From NCBI GenBank assembly GCA_016933985.1, contig JAFGTU010000403.1:1-16511 (forward strand): a stretch of 16,511 nt of DNA. Direction: 5' to 3'. Shown here one piece after another: positions 7,723-15,087 of this stretch. Made by a program: the position numbers and the translations under genes. How positions within the stretch are numbered: the stretch's first letter is position 1; each line of letters opens with the position of its first letter. Source of the DNA: Sedimentisphaerales bacterium. Its GTDB lineage: Bacteria; Planctomycetota; Phycisphaerae; Sedimentisphaerales; Anaerobacaceae. Under the pieces are notes generated by a model. It had not been told where the DNA came from. It saw nothing but the letters and a program-made list of their open reading frames with translations, and did not search any database.

Positions 7723-8277
7723 ATGAGAGACGTTACGCAGATTCTAAATGCGATCCAAGAGGGCAACGCTCGTGCGGCGGACGAGCTGCTTCCGGCTGTC
7801 TATGAAGAACTGCGTCTCCTGGCCGCTCAGAGGCTTTCGCAAGAGAAGCCCGGACAAACGCTTCAGGCTACTGCTCTGGTTCACGAGGCCTATATTCGGC
7901 TGGTTGGGCAGGAGGCCCGAGATTGGAAGAGCCGGAGCCATTTCTTCAGAGCGGCGGCGGAGGCCATGCGAAGGATTCTTATTGATAACGCCCGGCGGAA
8001 AAAGGGGGCCAAGGGCGGAGGCAGGCACAATCGGATTGAATACGATGCGGCTCTAATTCCAGATCGAGCAGATCGGTCGTTTGATGAGCTCTTGGCCCTG
8101 AACAAAGCGCTTGAAAGGCTGGCTGAGAATGACCGGATCCGAGCCGATCTGGTTAAGCTGAGATACTTTGCGGGGCTTACTATAGCACAGACTGCAGAAA
8201 TATTAGGCATCTCCGAGGCCACGGCGAAGCGATACTGGAATTACGCCCGGGCGTGGCTTATTCGTGAGATAGGCTAA
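7723..8277 (+). CDS. ECF RNA polymerase sigma factor, TIGR02999/PF07638 type, 184 aa
   Basis: The frame is open far upstream, but the family begins close to 'MRDVTQILNAIQEG', so ATG 7723 is chosen; GAAGGG at 7703-7708 is a rather distant ribosome site. Region 2 spans about residues 20-95 ('GQTLQATALVHEAYIRL', 'SRSHFFRAAAEAMRRILID'), with the basic patch 'ARRKKGAKGGG' (90-100) characteristic of this planctomycete-enriched group. Region 4 helix-turn-helix is at about 143-181 ('LRYFAGLTIAQTAEILGIS', then 'KRYWNYARAWL'). No sensory extension. No anti-sigma gene lies beside it; the next gene, 126 bp on, is a membrane Ser/Thr kinase. Known: ECF groups paired with Ser/Thr kinases occur in Planctomycetes. 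Inference: sigma activity is controlled by the kinase, possibly by phosphorylation. Confidence 0.94.
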   Translation: MRDVTQILNAIQEGNARAADELLPAVYEELRLLAAQRLSQEKPGQTLQATALVHEAYIRLVGQEARDWKSRSHFFRAAAEAMRRILIDNARRKKGAKGGGRHNRIEYDAALIPDRADRSFDELLALNKALERLAENDRIRADLVKLRYFAGLTIAQTAEILGISEATAKRYWNYARAWLIREIG

Positions 8278-8338
8278 TCTGCCTTTCAGGCCGCATTAAG
8301 CCTGCAGAGGCGAGACTATTTATTATTTTTGCGACTTT

Positions 8339-8360
8339 TTTGAGCCGGCACGGGCTCAAA
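8339..8360 (+). terminator. Hairpin between sigma factor and kinase, possible attenuator
   Basis: TTTGAGCC (8339-8346), loop GGCACG, GGCTCAAA (8353-8360): a perfect eight-pair stem. A short T-run (TTTTTATT) follows only after six further bases, so termination is likely partial. It could lower kinase expression relative to the sigma factor. Confidence 0.5.
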
Positions 8361-8389
8361 TTACGCTTTTTATTATGAAACACCGGTTG

Positions 8390-8396
8390 AAGGAGG
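8390..8396 (+). promoter_or_regulatory. Strong Shine-Dalgarno setting the GTG start of the kinase
   Basis: AAGGAGG, seven bases before GTG 8404. The nearby ATG at 8375 is in another frame, so the GTG is the start. Confidence 0.85.
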
Positions 8397-8403
8397 CCCA
8401 ACA

Positions 8404-11049
8404 GTGGCCAGAAACGATAAAAACAACGAAGAGACAATCTTTGATGCCGCCATAAAGCTGCAAAGCGGCCCGCAGCGGGATGCTTATCTTGCTCAGGCGT
8501 GCGGAAACGACAGCAAGCTGCGTGGGGAAGTGGAGGCCTTGATCCGGGCCCACGAGGCCAAGAGCTTGCTCGACGAGCCGGCCTTCGATTTAGGTGTAAC
8601 TATTGACCGCTCGCCCATAACGGAGGGTCCCGGCACGGTAATTGGGCATTTCAAGCTGTTGGAGAAGGTTGGGGAAGGCGGAATGGCCTCTGTCTATATG
8701 GCCGAGCAGAAAGAACCTATCCGCCGCAAAGTAGCCTTGAAGATCATCAAATTGGGCATGGATACCAGGGAGGTTATAGCCCGTTTTGAGGTCGAGAGGC
8801 AGGCTCTGGCAATGATGGACCATCCCAATATCGCCAAAGTCTTTGATGCAGGCGCCACGGATACGGGTCGGCCTTACTTTGTGATGGAATTGGTTAAGGG
8901 CGTCTCAATTACAGAATACTGCGATAAGAACAAGATTAGCACCAAGGAACGTCTGGATCTGTTTATTCAGGTATGTAACGCCGTTCAGCACGCGCATCAG
9001 AAGGGGATTATCCACCGTGATATGAAACCTTCCAATGTTATGGTGACGCAGCGCGACGGCAAGGCCGTGCCTAAGGTCATCGACTTCGGCATTGCCAAGG
9101 CGACGAGCCAGAAACTCACAGAAAAGACGCTATTCACACGGTACGCGCACATAATCGGCACGCCGGCCTATATGAGCCCCGAACAGGCCGAATTGAGCGA
9201 GCTGGACGTTGATACGCGGACGGATATCTATTCTTTGGGCGTTTTGCTTTATGAGCTGCTGACGGGCACGACGCCGGTTAGCGAGGAGGAGCTTCGGAAG
9301 GCGGGGCTTGTTGAGGTGCAGCGGATGATTCGGGAGGATGAGCCGGTCAAGCCTTCCACGAAGCTGACGACGCTGGGCGAGCGGCTGATCGATGTGGCCG
9401 AACATCGCAAGGCCACGCCGGATTCACTGAGAAAACTCGTGCGTGGCGACCTGGACTGGATAGTGATGAGGTCGCTGGAGAAGGACCGCAGGCGCAGATA
9501 CGACACGGTCGCGGAATTAGCCGCCGACATAAAGCGGCATCTTCGTTGCGAACCGGTCCTGGCCGCCGCGCCGACTCTTTCCTATAAAGCGCGGAAGTTC
9601 GTCCAGCGGCACAGAGTCGGTGTGATTACCGTAGCGCTTGTTATGGGCGCCTTGATTGCAGGGGCCGCGGCAGCCACTGTCGGCTTTGTACACGCCAATG
9701 TTCAGCGCAGGCGGGCAGTATCCAATTTTGAAAGGGCCTGTGCTGCCGTCGATGAGATGATGCGCCTGGCTCAGCGGTCTGTTTATGAGGTCCCTACCAT
9801 AAAGAGCGGGGCGCTGCTGCAGCAGGATATTGTGCTGAAGGCACAGGAGTTCTATCAGGGCCTGTCAAAAACCAACAAGAACATCCCCATCCTTCGTGTC
9901 AAGCTCGCTGGAACGTACCAGGTCGTAGGCGAAAGCTGTTTGATTCTGCGAGATTACGAGCAGGCCGAGCAAGCTTATCGCCGGGCTGTCGGGATTTTCG
10001 AGGAATTGATGCGTGAATTTCCCGAGGATGCTGAATTGCCAAGCAACTGCGCGTATTGTCAAAACGGATTGGGTCTGTCGTTGGATGGATTGGGGCAGGA
10101 CGAGGAAGCCCAGTCTGCGTATCGCAGTAGCCTGGACATGCTCAGGCCGGTGGCTAACACGTTCAGCTTCGGGACGCCCAAGGAGCTTGGGCCGGTAGTG
10201 AACAGCCGTTTTGTGGACTGTGGCCCCTGTATCTCCTACGATGGATTGTCGCTCTTCTTTTATTCAAACCGGCCGGGCGGATTTGGCCGCTCTGACATCT
10301 GGGTGACAGAGCGGGCGACTACACAGGACCATTGGAGCACGCCGGTCAATCTCGGACCGACGATTAACAGTAAGAGCTACGATGCCGCGCCGACCATTAC
10401 CGCTGACGGGTTGATGCTATTCTTTGAGTCCGCCCGTTCGGGGGGCTGCGGCGGGTCGGATCTCTGGGTGATTACGCGACAGACTACGGATGGTGCGTGG
10501 TCGGAGCCGGCAAACATAGGTCCGAATGTGAACGGGCCGGACCTTGACGGCGCGCCTAGCATCTCGGCTGACGGTCTCTCGCTTTTCTTCCTATCCGACC
10601 GGCCCGGAGGCGCAGGTAATTGGGACCTGTGGTGGACAAGCCGCCAGGCAGTAGGCGATCCCTGGGATACGCCTGTAAACCTCGGAGCAATTGTCAACAG
10701 CCCATATTTGGATCAGACCCCGAGCATTTCGCCGGACGGGCTGATGCTGTTCTTTAGTTCCAAAAGACCTGGCGGCTTAGGCTATATGGGCGACATCTGG
10801 ATGGCAAGACGAGAAACGGTCTCTGATACCTTTGGCAAGCCCGTCTTTTTATCGCCGCCACTGAACAGCGCAGCTTGTGAGGTCTGTCCGAATATCTCGG
10901 CCGATGGGGCGACTATTTATTTCGCCACGTATGCGAGACCAAGTGGAGCTGGTAACTGGGACTTGTGGGAGGTGCCGGTCCTTAAGCTACAACCTGACTC
11001 AGCAGAAGAGCTCAACAGTAGTACTCTTGGCGAGCCAGCAGAAGAATGA
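8404..11049 (+). CDS. Transmembrane Ser/Thr protein kinase with C-terminal PD40 propeller, 881 aa
   Basis: GTG start fixed by AAGGAGG. Residues 5-60 match the N-terminal region often found in ECF-linked planctomycete kinases ('IFDAAIKLQ', 'LRGEVEALIRAHE'). The kinase domain spans about 82-385 with all key residues: glycine loop 'VGEGGMASVY' 89-98, K113 in 'VALKII', catalytic 'HRDMKPSN' 204-211, 'DFG' 228-230, and 'GTPAYMSPE' 252-260 (Ser replaces Ala of APE). One transmembrane helix lies at about 405-429. Residues 500-580 contain TPR-like helices ('RDYEQAEQAYRRAV', 'GQDEEAQSAYRSSLDML'). Residues 588-860 hold five PD40/TolB-like repeats of about 55 residues with core 'DGL.LFF.S.RPGG.G..D.W'. 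Predicted topology: kinase inside, TPR and propeller outside. Probable partner of the upstream sigma factor; its propeller resembles the protein encoded next downstream. Confidence 0.94.
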   Translation: MARNDKNNEETIFDAAIKLQSGPQRDAYLAQACGNDSKLRGEVEALIRAHEAKSLLDEPAFDLGVTIDRSPITEGPGTVIGHFKLLEKVGEGGMASVYMAEQKEPIRRKVALKIIKLGMDTREVIARFEVERQALAMMDHPNIAKVFDAGATDTGRPYFVMELVKGVSITEYCDKNKISTKERLDLFIQVCNAVQHAHQKGIIHRDMKPSNVMVTQRDGKAVPKVIDFGIAKATSQKLTEKTLFTRYAHIIGTPAYMSPEQAELSELDVDTRTDIYSLGVLLYELLTGTTPVSEEELRKAGLVEVQRMIREDEPVKPSTKLTTLGERLIDVAEHRKATPDSLRKLVRGDLDWIVMRSLEKDRRRRYDTVAELAADIKRHLRCEPVLAAAPTLSYKARKFVQRHRVGVITVALVMGALIAGAAAATVGFVHANVQRRRAVSNFERACAAVDEMMRLAQRSVYEVPTIKSGALLQQDIVLKAQEFYQGLSKTNKNIPILRVKLAGTYQVVGESCLILRDYEQAEQAYRRAVGIFEELMREFPEDAELPSNCAYCQNGLGLSLDGLGQDEEAQSAYRSSLDMLRPVANTFSFGTPKELGPVVNSRFVDCGPCISYDGLSLFFYSNRPGGFGRSDIWVTERATTQDHWSTPVNLGPTINSKSYDAAPTITADGLMLFFESARSGGCGGSDLWVITRQTTDGAWSEPANIGPNVNGPDLDGAPSISADGLSLFFLSDRPGGAGNWDLWWTSRQAVGDPWDTPVNLGAIVNSPYLDQTPSISPDGLMLFFSSKRPGGLGYMGDIWMARRETVSDTFGKPVFLSPPLNSAACEVCPNISADGATIYFATYARPSGAGNWDLWEVPVLKLQPDSAEELNSSTLGEPAEE
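10165..10983 (+). repeat. Five tandem PD40 propeller repeats within the kinase gene
   Basis: In protein terms residues 588-637, 638-692, 693-747, 748-803 and 804-858. Each carries 'NLGP.VNS', then 'P.IS.DGL.LFF.S.RPGG.G' and 'D.W'. The period of about 52-56 residues fits one propeller blade each. The fifth repeat is the most diverged ('ARPSGAGNWDLW'). Confidence 0.85.
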
Positions 11050-11056
11050 GTGTGTA

Positions 11057-11076
11057 AGCCTGCGCGAGGCTCTTTT
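11057..11076 (+). terminator. Weak terminator-like hairpin after the kinase gene
   Basis: AGCCT (11057-11061), loop GCGCG, AGGCT (11067-11071), then CTTTT. The stem has only five pairs, so some read-through into the next gene is likely. Confidence 0.35.
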
Positions 11077-11103
11077 GACAGATATGTGATGAGTTACAAG
11101 AAT
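11075..11103 (+). promoter_or_regulatory. Candidate promoter of the secreted propeller gene
   Basis: TTGACA (11075-11080), a perfect -35 box, followed after 17 bases by AAGAAT (11098-11103), a four-of-six -10 box. It overlaps the T-run of the preceding hairpin and would start transcription near 11110, inside the left arm of the inverted repeat at 11104-11145. Confidence 0.5.
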
Positions 11104-11145
11104 GGCCGGTGAGCGGCATGCCGCCAAACAAATGGCTCACCGGCC
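11104..11145 (+). repeat. 11-bp inverted repeat in the leader of the propeller gene
   Basis: GGCCGGTGAGC (11104-11114) and GCTCACCGGCC (11135-11145) are perfect complements around 20 bases. The loop side includes the overlapping 12-base palindrome GCGGCATGCCGC (11113-11124). No U-run follows, so this is more likely a leader structure or protein site than a terminator. It lies about 95 bp before ATG 11241. Confidence 0.6.
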
Positions 11146-11240
11146 CGACCCGGCCCAGGTGGATTGGTCTGCACGCCGGGGCCAAAGGTCCGACTATGAT
11201 ACTGCAGACTCAGAAAAAGACAATATAGGAGGTATCAACT

Positions 11241-12251
11241 ATGTTTCAGAGAAAAGATTTAAGGCACTGTTGCTTCCCGATGTTTGTGCTTGTTCTGGTA
11301 ACGGTTGGGGCGGCAGACGCCAAGCCGAAGCTTAAGTTTGGCATTCCCTCCAATCTTGGTTCACTGGTTAACTCTCATTCTAACGACGGAGCTTTTAGTC
11401 TATCGCCCGATGGTCTGGAGCTGTACTTTGGCTCTGACCGGGGTGGTGGATACGGCGGCTGGGATATTTGGCTGACGACACGGCTAACGCGGGAAGACCC
11501 GTGGGAATTCTCGGTGAATCCTGGATCGTCGATCAACACTCTTAGTGGTGAGGGTGCTCCATATCTTTCCGCCGATGGGCTCGCCCTTTATTTTGCCTCC
11601 AACAGGCCGGGGGGACACGGTAATTACGACATTTGGGTGTCGACGCGTGCCACGCTCGGTAGCCCGTGGGGCGAAGCTGTAAACCTTGGACCGTCGGTAA
11701 ATACTTGGGCTGACGAGTGCTGCCAGGTTATCTCGCCCAATGGTTTGGAGCTGTACTTCGCAGAATTAGCGGTCTTTCATCCAAGTGGGTACGGTGGCGG
11801 CGATATTTGGCTCTCAAAGAGAGAGTCTGTTTCAGACTCTTGGGGCGACGCAACGAATCTTGGGCTAACAGTGAATAGTCCTGATTTTGAGTCCGTTGCG
11901 ACAATCTCTCCGGATGGTTTGACACTGTATTTTGACTCTGACCGTCCCGGGGGTTATGGTTCGACAGACGTTTGGGTAACGACGAGAGCGTCGCTGACGG
12001 ACCCTTGGGAGCAGCCAGTTAACCTTGGGCCCCCTATAAACAGTCTAGGGTACGACGCCTTCTGTATGTTTTTGCCTGACGGTTCAAAAGCCTATTTTAC
12101 CTCCAGTATTGCGGGCTTTGGCTGGAATGACATCTGGCAAGTACCCGTGTCAGTAGTGTCAACCTGTGATCTCGATGATAATGGGGTTGTTGATTTAAGA
12201 GACTTCGCAGCTTTCGCAGAAGACTGGCTTTGGGAAGAGGTCCTGGACTGA
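11241..12251 (+). CDS. Secreted PD40 beta-propeller protein with dockerin-like C-terminus, 336 aa
   Basis: ATG 11241 follows AGGAGG (11227-11232) at eight bases. Residues 1-27 form a signal peptide (hydrophobic 'FPMFVLVLVTVGAADA'). Five propeller repeats cover about 33-302, with motifs such as 'SPDGLELYFGSDR' (55-67), 'SADGLALYFASNRPGG' (110-125) and 'SPDGLTLYFDSDRPGG' (223-238), each followed by a 'D.W' strand. They belong to the same repeat family as the kinase tail. The C-terminus 'CDLDDNGVVDLRDFAAFAED' (309-328), then 'WLWEE', is one EF-hand/dockerin-like Ca-binding motif as found at the ends of many Phycisphaerae exported proteins. Three in-frame stops (TGA TAA TAG, 12249-12257) end the gene. 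Inference: an exported partner or ligand-binding copy of the kinase sensor. A catalytic role is not indicated. Confidence 0.88.
   Translation: MFQRKDLRHCCFPMFVLVLVTVGAADAKPKLKFGIPSNLGSLVNSHSNDGAFSLSPDGLELYFGSDRGGGYGGWDIWLTTRLTREDPWEFSVNPGSSINTLSGEGAPYLSADGLALYFASNRPGGHGNYDIWVSTRATLGSPWGEAVNLGPSVNTWADECCQVISPNGLELYFAELAVFHPSGYGGGDIWLSKRESVSDSWGDATNLGLTVNSPDFESVATISPDGLTLYFDSDRPGGYGSTDVWVTTRASLTDPWEQPVNLGPPINSLGYDAFCMFLPDGSKAYFTSSIAGFGWNDIWQVPVSVVSTCDLDDNGVVDLRDFAAFAEDWLWEEVLD
11337..12149 (+). repeat. Five tandem PD40 propeller repeats in the secreted protein gene
   Basis: Protein repeats at about 33-80, 84-135, 140-192, 196-247 and 252-302. They share 'NLGP.VNS' linkers and 'DG..LYF.S' strands with the kinase tail. 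The third has a short insertion ('AELAVFHPSGYG') and the fifth lacks the RPGG turn. Confidence 0.8.
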
Positions 12252-12377
12252 TAATAGACACCAGAGACAGGTGGCTGACCACGAACCGTGTCCAAGGTTA
12301 TCGACAGATGGGTAACGGATTCTCTCCCGGCGGATGGTCGTTGAAATAGCCCTTGGGCAATAGGCAATGACTGAGAG

Positions 12378-12413
12378 GGCCGGCGCGGCCGATGGCGCCG
12401 GCCTTTCTATTCT
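12378..12413 (+). terminator. Strong intrinsic terminator after the propeller gene
   Basis: GGCCGGCGC (12378-12386), an eight-base loop, GCGCCGGCC (12395-12403), then TTTCTATTCT. Nine G+C-rich pairs followed by a T-rich tail in the plus direction close the sigma-kinase-propeller cluster. The minus direction has no T-run, so it does not serve the convergent phosphatase gene. Confidence 0.85.
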
Positions 12414-12507
12414 GTTGAGAATGGGCGTGCGGGTAAAGGATTTGGAAAGGATGTCGCCCCCAAGGGCCAAGTTGCGATGTCCGCTAGAAACTCAGAGGCA
12501 TGGGTTG

Positions 12508-13881
12508 CTAATTTCCCAAGAGCGAGAAGACTACCTTTGCGATTGATGTGTTGTCGAGATATGGGCCGCGGACAGGGTCTGTGTTTCGGGCTTGCTGTAC
12601 GAATAATTGCGAGCCGGCGCCTTTGGCGTAGAACGGGATCAGTGAGTTGGTGTGGTCGGTGCTGTGGTATTCCATTTTCGGGGGGTTGCCCTTACCGTTA
12701 TTCTTGATAGGATTCCATACGCCCTTGCCGTCGATTGTGCCGGAGTCCGGGCCTGTGAGGTATCCGCACTCGTGGTCGGCGGTGATAATCAGGAGGGTTT
12801 CCTGCCAACTGCTTTCGGTCTCAATCCACTTGATGACGGCTTCGACGGCCTTGTTGAATTCGATCTGCTCCTCGATGACCCTGCCGGGCTGATTGTCGTG
12901 ACTGGCCCAGTCGATTGCGCCGCCTTCAATCATCAGGAAGAAGCCGTCGGGGTCGTTGTCGAGGACGTTCAGCGCGCCTGCGGCCATCTCAGCGAGAGTT
13001 GGGACGTCTCCGTTGAACGGCACTTCAAAAGGCGCTGCCTTGCCTTTGCCGCCCCGCTCCTGCTGGAGTGTCTTTTTCTTTTTCGGTATTGCGATTACCC
13101 TTTTTGGAGTGGGGCCGCTCATCAACTTTCGGAATTCGCCGGGCTCGTGGATCACGGTCCATTTATCCGGGGCGCCGTCGCCGTCTGAATCGGCCCCGGT
13201 GACGGAACCGTCCTTGAGGTCTTCCCAGGCATCTTTACCTCCGACGTACTTGTACTCCATTATCACTTTGACGGGGTCGCCGTCATTATCGTATTCGGGA
13301 TGTCCGCAGCCCATAATAACTTCGAGGGGGCTTTTGTATATCATTTCGCGGGCTATCTCGTCATAGTTGTCGCGGCTCTTGTTGTGTGCGACGAATCCGG
13401 CGGGGGTGGCGTGGCTGAACTGTACGGAGGTGACAACACCGGTGGCCTTTCCTCGTTCTTCCGCCAGTTGTACGGTGTGTTTTAGCGGGGTCTTGTCGGG
13501 GGCGAGTCCGATGTAGCCATTCTTGGTTTTAACGCCTGCCGACATAGTGGTTGCCGCGGCGGCAGAGTCCGTGAAGCTCTTACTCTTTGAAACATACTTG
13601 AAGTCACTCCACGCTTTCTCCGGTTCGTAGCTCTGGCCATCGAGGTAGGTGGACATCGCCAGCTTTACCGGGAACTGCTCATACGGCTGGACGCCGGTTT
13701 TGCCGTATTGGTAAATGGTTGCGGCGTCCACATGGTTGTAGCCGCAGCCGTCGGAGATCATGACAATAACATTCTTGGCCCTGGGCCCGGCGGACTGCCC
13801 ATCGGCCGGTCCGCTCAGTACCAAGGCAACAATCGCGAGGACATAAATCATTTTTCTCAGTCTGCCGATATAAGATCTCAT
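12508..13881 (-). CDS. Exported alkaline phosphatase, PhoA family (PF00245), 457 aa
   Basis: Hydrolyses phosphomonoesters outside the cytoplasm. ATG 13881 gives a basic N-region and hydrophobic core ('MIYVLAIVALVLSG', 11-24), i.e. a signal peptide; ATG at residue 11 is an alternative. Metal and catalytic residues are in family order: D44 in 'MISDGCGYNHVD', nucleophile S106 in 'TDSAAAATTMSAG', H157-A-T159-P, E319 and D324/H328 in 'IEGGAIDWASHDN', D369/H370 in 'ADHECGYL', and H410 in 'DHTNSLIPFYAKG'. H157 sits where E. coli PhoA has Asp153, as in many other family members. An inserted acidic loop 'DSDGDGAPDKW' (231-241) resembles a thrombospondin-3/EF-type calcium loop, and a Lys-rich segment follows (267-281). 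No phosphate-regulator (Pho) box was recognised upstream. Confidence 0.93.
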   Translation of the reverse strand: MRSYIGRLRKMIYVLAIVALVLSGPADGQSAGPRAKNVIVMISDGCGYNHVDAATIYQYGKTGVQPYEQFPVKLAMSTYLDGQSYEPEKAWSDFKYVSKSKSFTDSAAAATTMSAGVKTKNGYIGLAPDKTPLKHTVQLAEERGKATGVVTSVQFSHATPAGFVAHNKSRDNYDEIAREMIYKSPLEVIMGCGHPEYDNDGDPVKVIMEYKYVGGKDAWEDLKDGSVTGADSDGDGAPDKWTVIHEPGEFRKLMSGPTPKRVIAIPKKKKTLQQERGGKGKAAPFEVPFNGDVPTLAEMAAGALNVLDNDPDGFFLMIEGGAIDWASHDNQPGRVIEEQIEFNKAVEAVIKWIETESSWQETLLIITADHECGYLTGPDSGTIDGKGVWNPIKNNGKGNPPKMEYHSTDHTNSLIPFYAKGAGSQLFVQQARNTDPVRGPYLDNTSIAKVVFSLLGN

Positions 13882-13934
13882 AGAAAGCCCTTAAACCAGT
13901 CTTAAGCATCGTGCTGCCGTAATTCGAGCCAGTT

Positions 13935-13963
13935 ATTATTGCAAAGGCGACCGCGGAATGCAA
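13935..13963 (-). promoter_or_regulatory. Candidate sigma-70-type promoter of the phosphatase gene
   Basis: On the minus strand TTGCAT (13958-13963), 17 bases, AATAAT (13935-13940). It predicts a leader of about 45 nt. Between 13964 and 14184 I see no gene, hairpin or repeat. Confidence 0.6.
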
Positions 13964-14179
13964 GAGTATCCCCGTAAGCACCATTGGTTTGGTCGCGGCC
14001 CGGGTCTTTTCGGTCGCCGGTAGTCAACAACCATTTGAAATGATACGGCGGGGGCAAGGCAGGAGTTCATTTTCACAATAGGATCCCGCAAAGCCAACGA
14101 GAGCAGTTCAGTGCGGCGGGGCTTTGGGAAGCACGGGTCCCAATCGCATCCTGTACGGAGAACCGGGTCAGATCAATAG

Positions 14180-14212
14180 TCAAAGGGCCGAGTCAAACAG
14201 ATGGCTCGGCCC
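14180..14212 (-). terminator. Intrinsic terminator of the 14.2-15.8 kb minus-strand genes
   Basis: On the minus strand GGGCCGAG, a 12-base loop, CTCGGCCC, then TTTGACTATT. In plus coordinates the arms are 14205-14212 and 14185-14192. Perfect eight-pair stem, about 30 bp after the stop codon at 14241. Confidence 0.75.
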
Positions 14213-14240
14213 AGTGAATAATCGACAGAATACGGGGTAG

Positions 14241-15044
14241 CTACTTTGGCAAAGCCTTTTCAAACTCAGTAAGTTTCTCGGCTGTAATTGTTTCGACGTG
14301 CAGGTCTCCAAATATCACACGGTATTCGTTATCGGAGACCTTCCACCGCATCAGAACCTTATCCGCATTTGCCGGGGTAACGGACTGGCCATAGTATTGG
14401 GAGTCGCTGCCGGCCAGACCGACATAGAACATATTGAGGCATAGCATGGGCTGTAAGGCATTCCATCTCTTTTTATCTTGCTCGGGCCCGTTGAGCCCTT
14501 TTAGCTCGTCCTTTAATCGCAAGGCGGCGGGGACTTGGCTCTTGTCTAATTCTGAAAATAGACACGTCAGATTGATTTCCTCCGGATACTTGCCGAACAA
14601 CTCGACACATTGTTTCAGACCATGGAGAGCTGTTTCTTCCGTGACGGTCGGCACCTTGCTTGGTGTACCGCCAATTAGTGTATAATCATTGGGTATGACC
14701 GTCTTGAATTCGGCGGGATCAACTGGGATATCCCACCGGTAGTCATACGTTGTGAAGTGCTGGGTTATTCTTTCCTTATCGTACGTTATGTGTTCTTCCG
14801 ACCGCATAGGCAGGCGCGTTTTCACATCCACCCATATCCGGACATCGACTTGACTCGGCTTGCCTTTACCCTGAGTCACGAAGTTGGGGTCGGTGGCTCG
14901 AAATCCTTCAACTTCAACGCCGTCAATGGTTGACCTACCCATGCTCTCGTACTTGCATCCCAGGATTTCTTTGACCATCCCACTATTGGGGTCAATATTT
15001 GGGTCGAGTTGCTCAATTTTACCGCCATATTCTTGTGACCTCAC
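14241..15044 (-). CDS. Secreted-type protein of a Phycisphaerae family, probably missing its N-terminus, 267 aa
   Basis: The only usual start after the in-frame TAA (15102-15104) is GTG 15044, and it has no ribosome site. The frame stays open for 19 codons before that GTG ('VKYETHNATI' reads like coding sequence), and there is no signal peptide. The family, as I remember it, has an N-terminal export signal, a core 'YESMGRSTIDGVEVEGF' (32-48) with 'IWVDVKTRLPMRSE' (70-83) and 'YRWDIPVDPAEF' (102-113), and a C-terminal 'VLMRWKVSDNEYRVIFGDL' (near 233-251). These parts are present and well kept. The core resembles outer-membrane lipoprotein-sorting/RseB-like beta domains; function is unknown. 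Either the gene has lost its 5' end by deletion or frameshift, or the assembly has an error in 15045-15290. Shares its strand with the small gene upstream. Confidence 0.65.
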   Translation of the reverse strand: MRSQEYGGKIEQLDPNIDPNSGMVKEILGCKYESMGRSTIDGVEVEGFRATDPNFVTQGKGKPSQVDVRIWVDVKTRLPMRSEEHITYDKERITQHFTTYDYRWDIPVDPAEFKTVIPNDYTLIGGTPSKVPTVTEETALHGLKQCVELFGKYPEEINLTCLFSELDKSQVPAALRLKDELKGLNGPEQDKKRWNALQPMLCLNMFYVGLAGSDSQYYGQSVTPANADKVLMRWKVSDNEYRVIFGDLHVETITAEKLTEFEKALPK

Positions 15045-15087
15045 TATAGTGGCATTGTGCGTTTCATACTTGACAGACCTGCCGCGA

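Noticed and set aside
12271..12282. GTGG-CTGA-CCAC mini-hairpin after the propeller gene
   Set aside because: Four pairs only; the real terminator is the nine-pair stem at 12378.
12652..13188. Plus-strand frame of 178 codons
   Set aside because: It is opposite the alkaline phosphatase gene, which has all catalytic motifs in the minus frame.
13679..13984. Minus-strand frame with a hydrophobic start upstream of the phosphatase
   Set aside because: Overlaps the phosphatase start in another frame and the promoter at 13935-13963; no family features.
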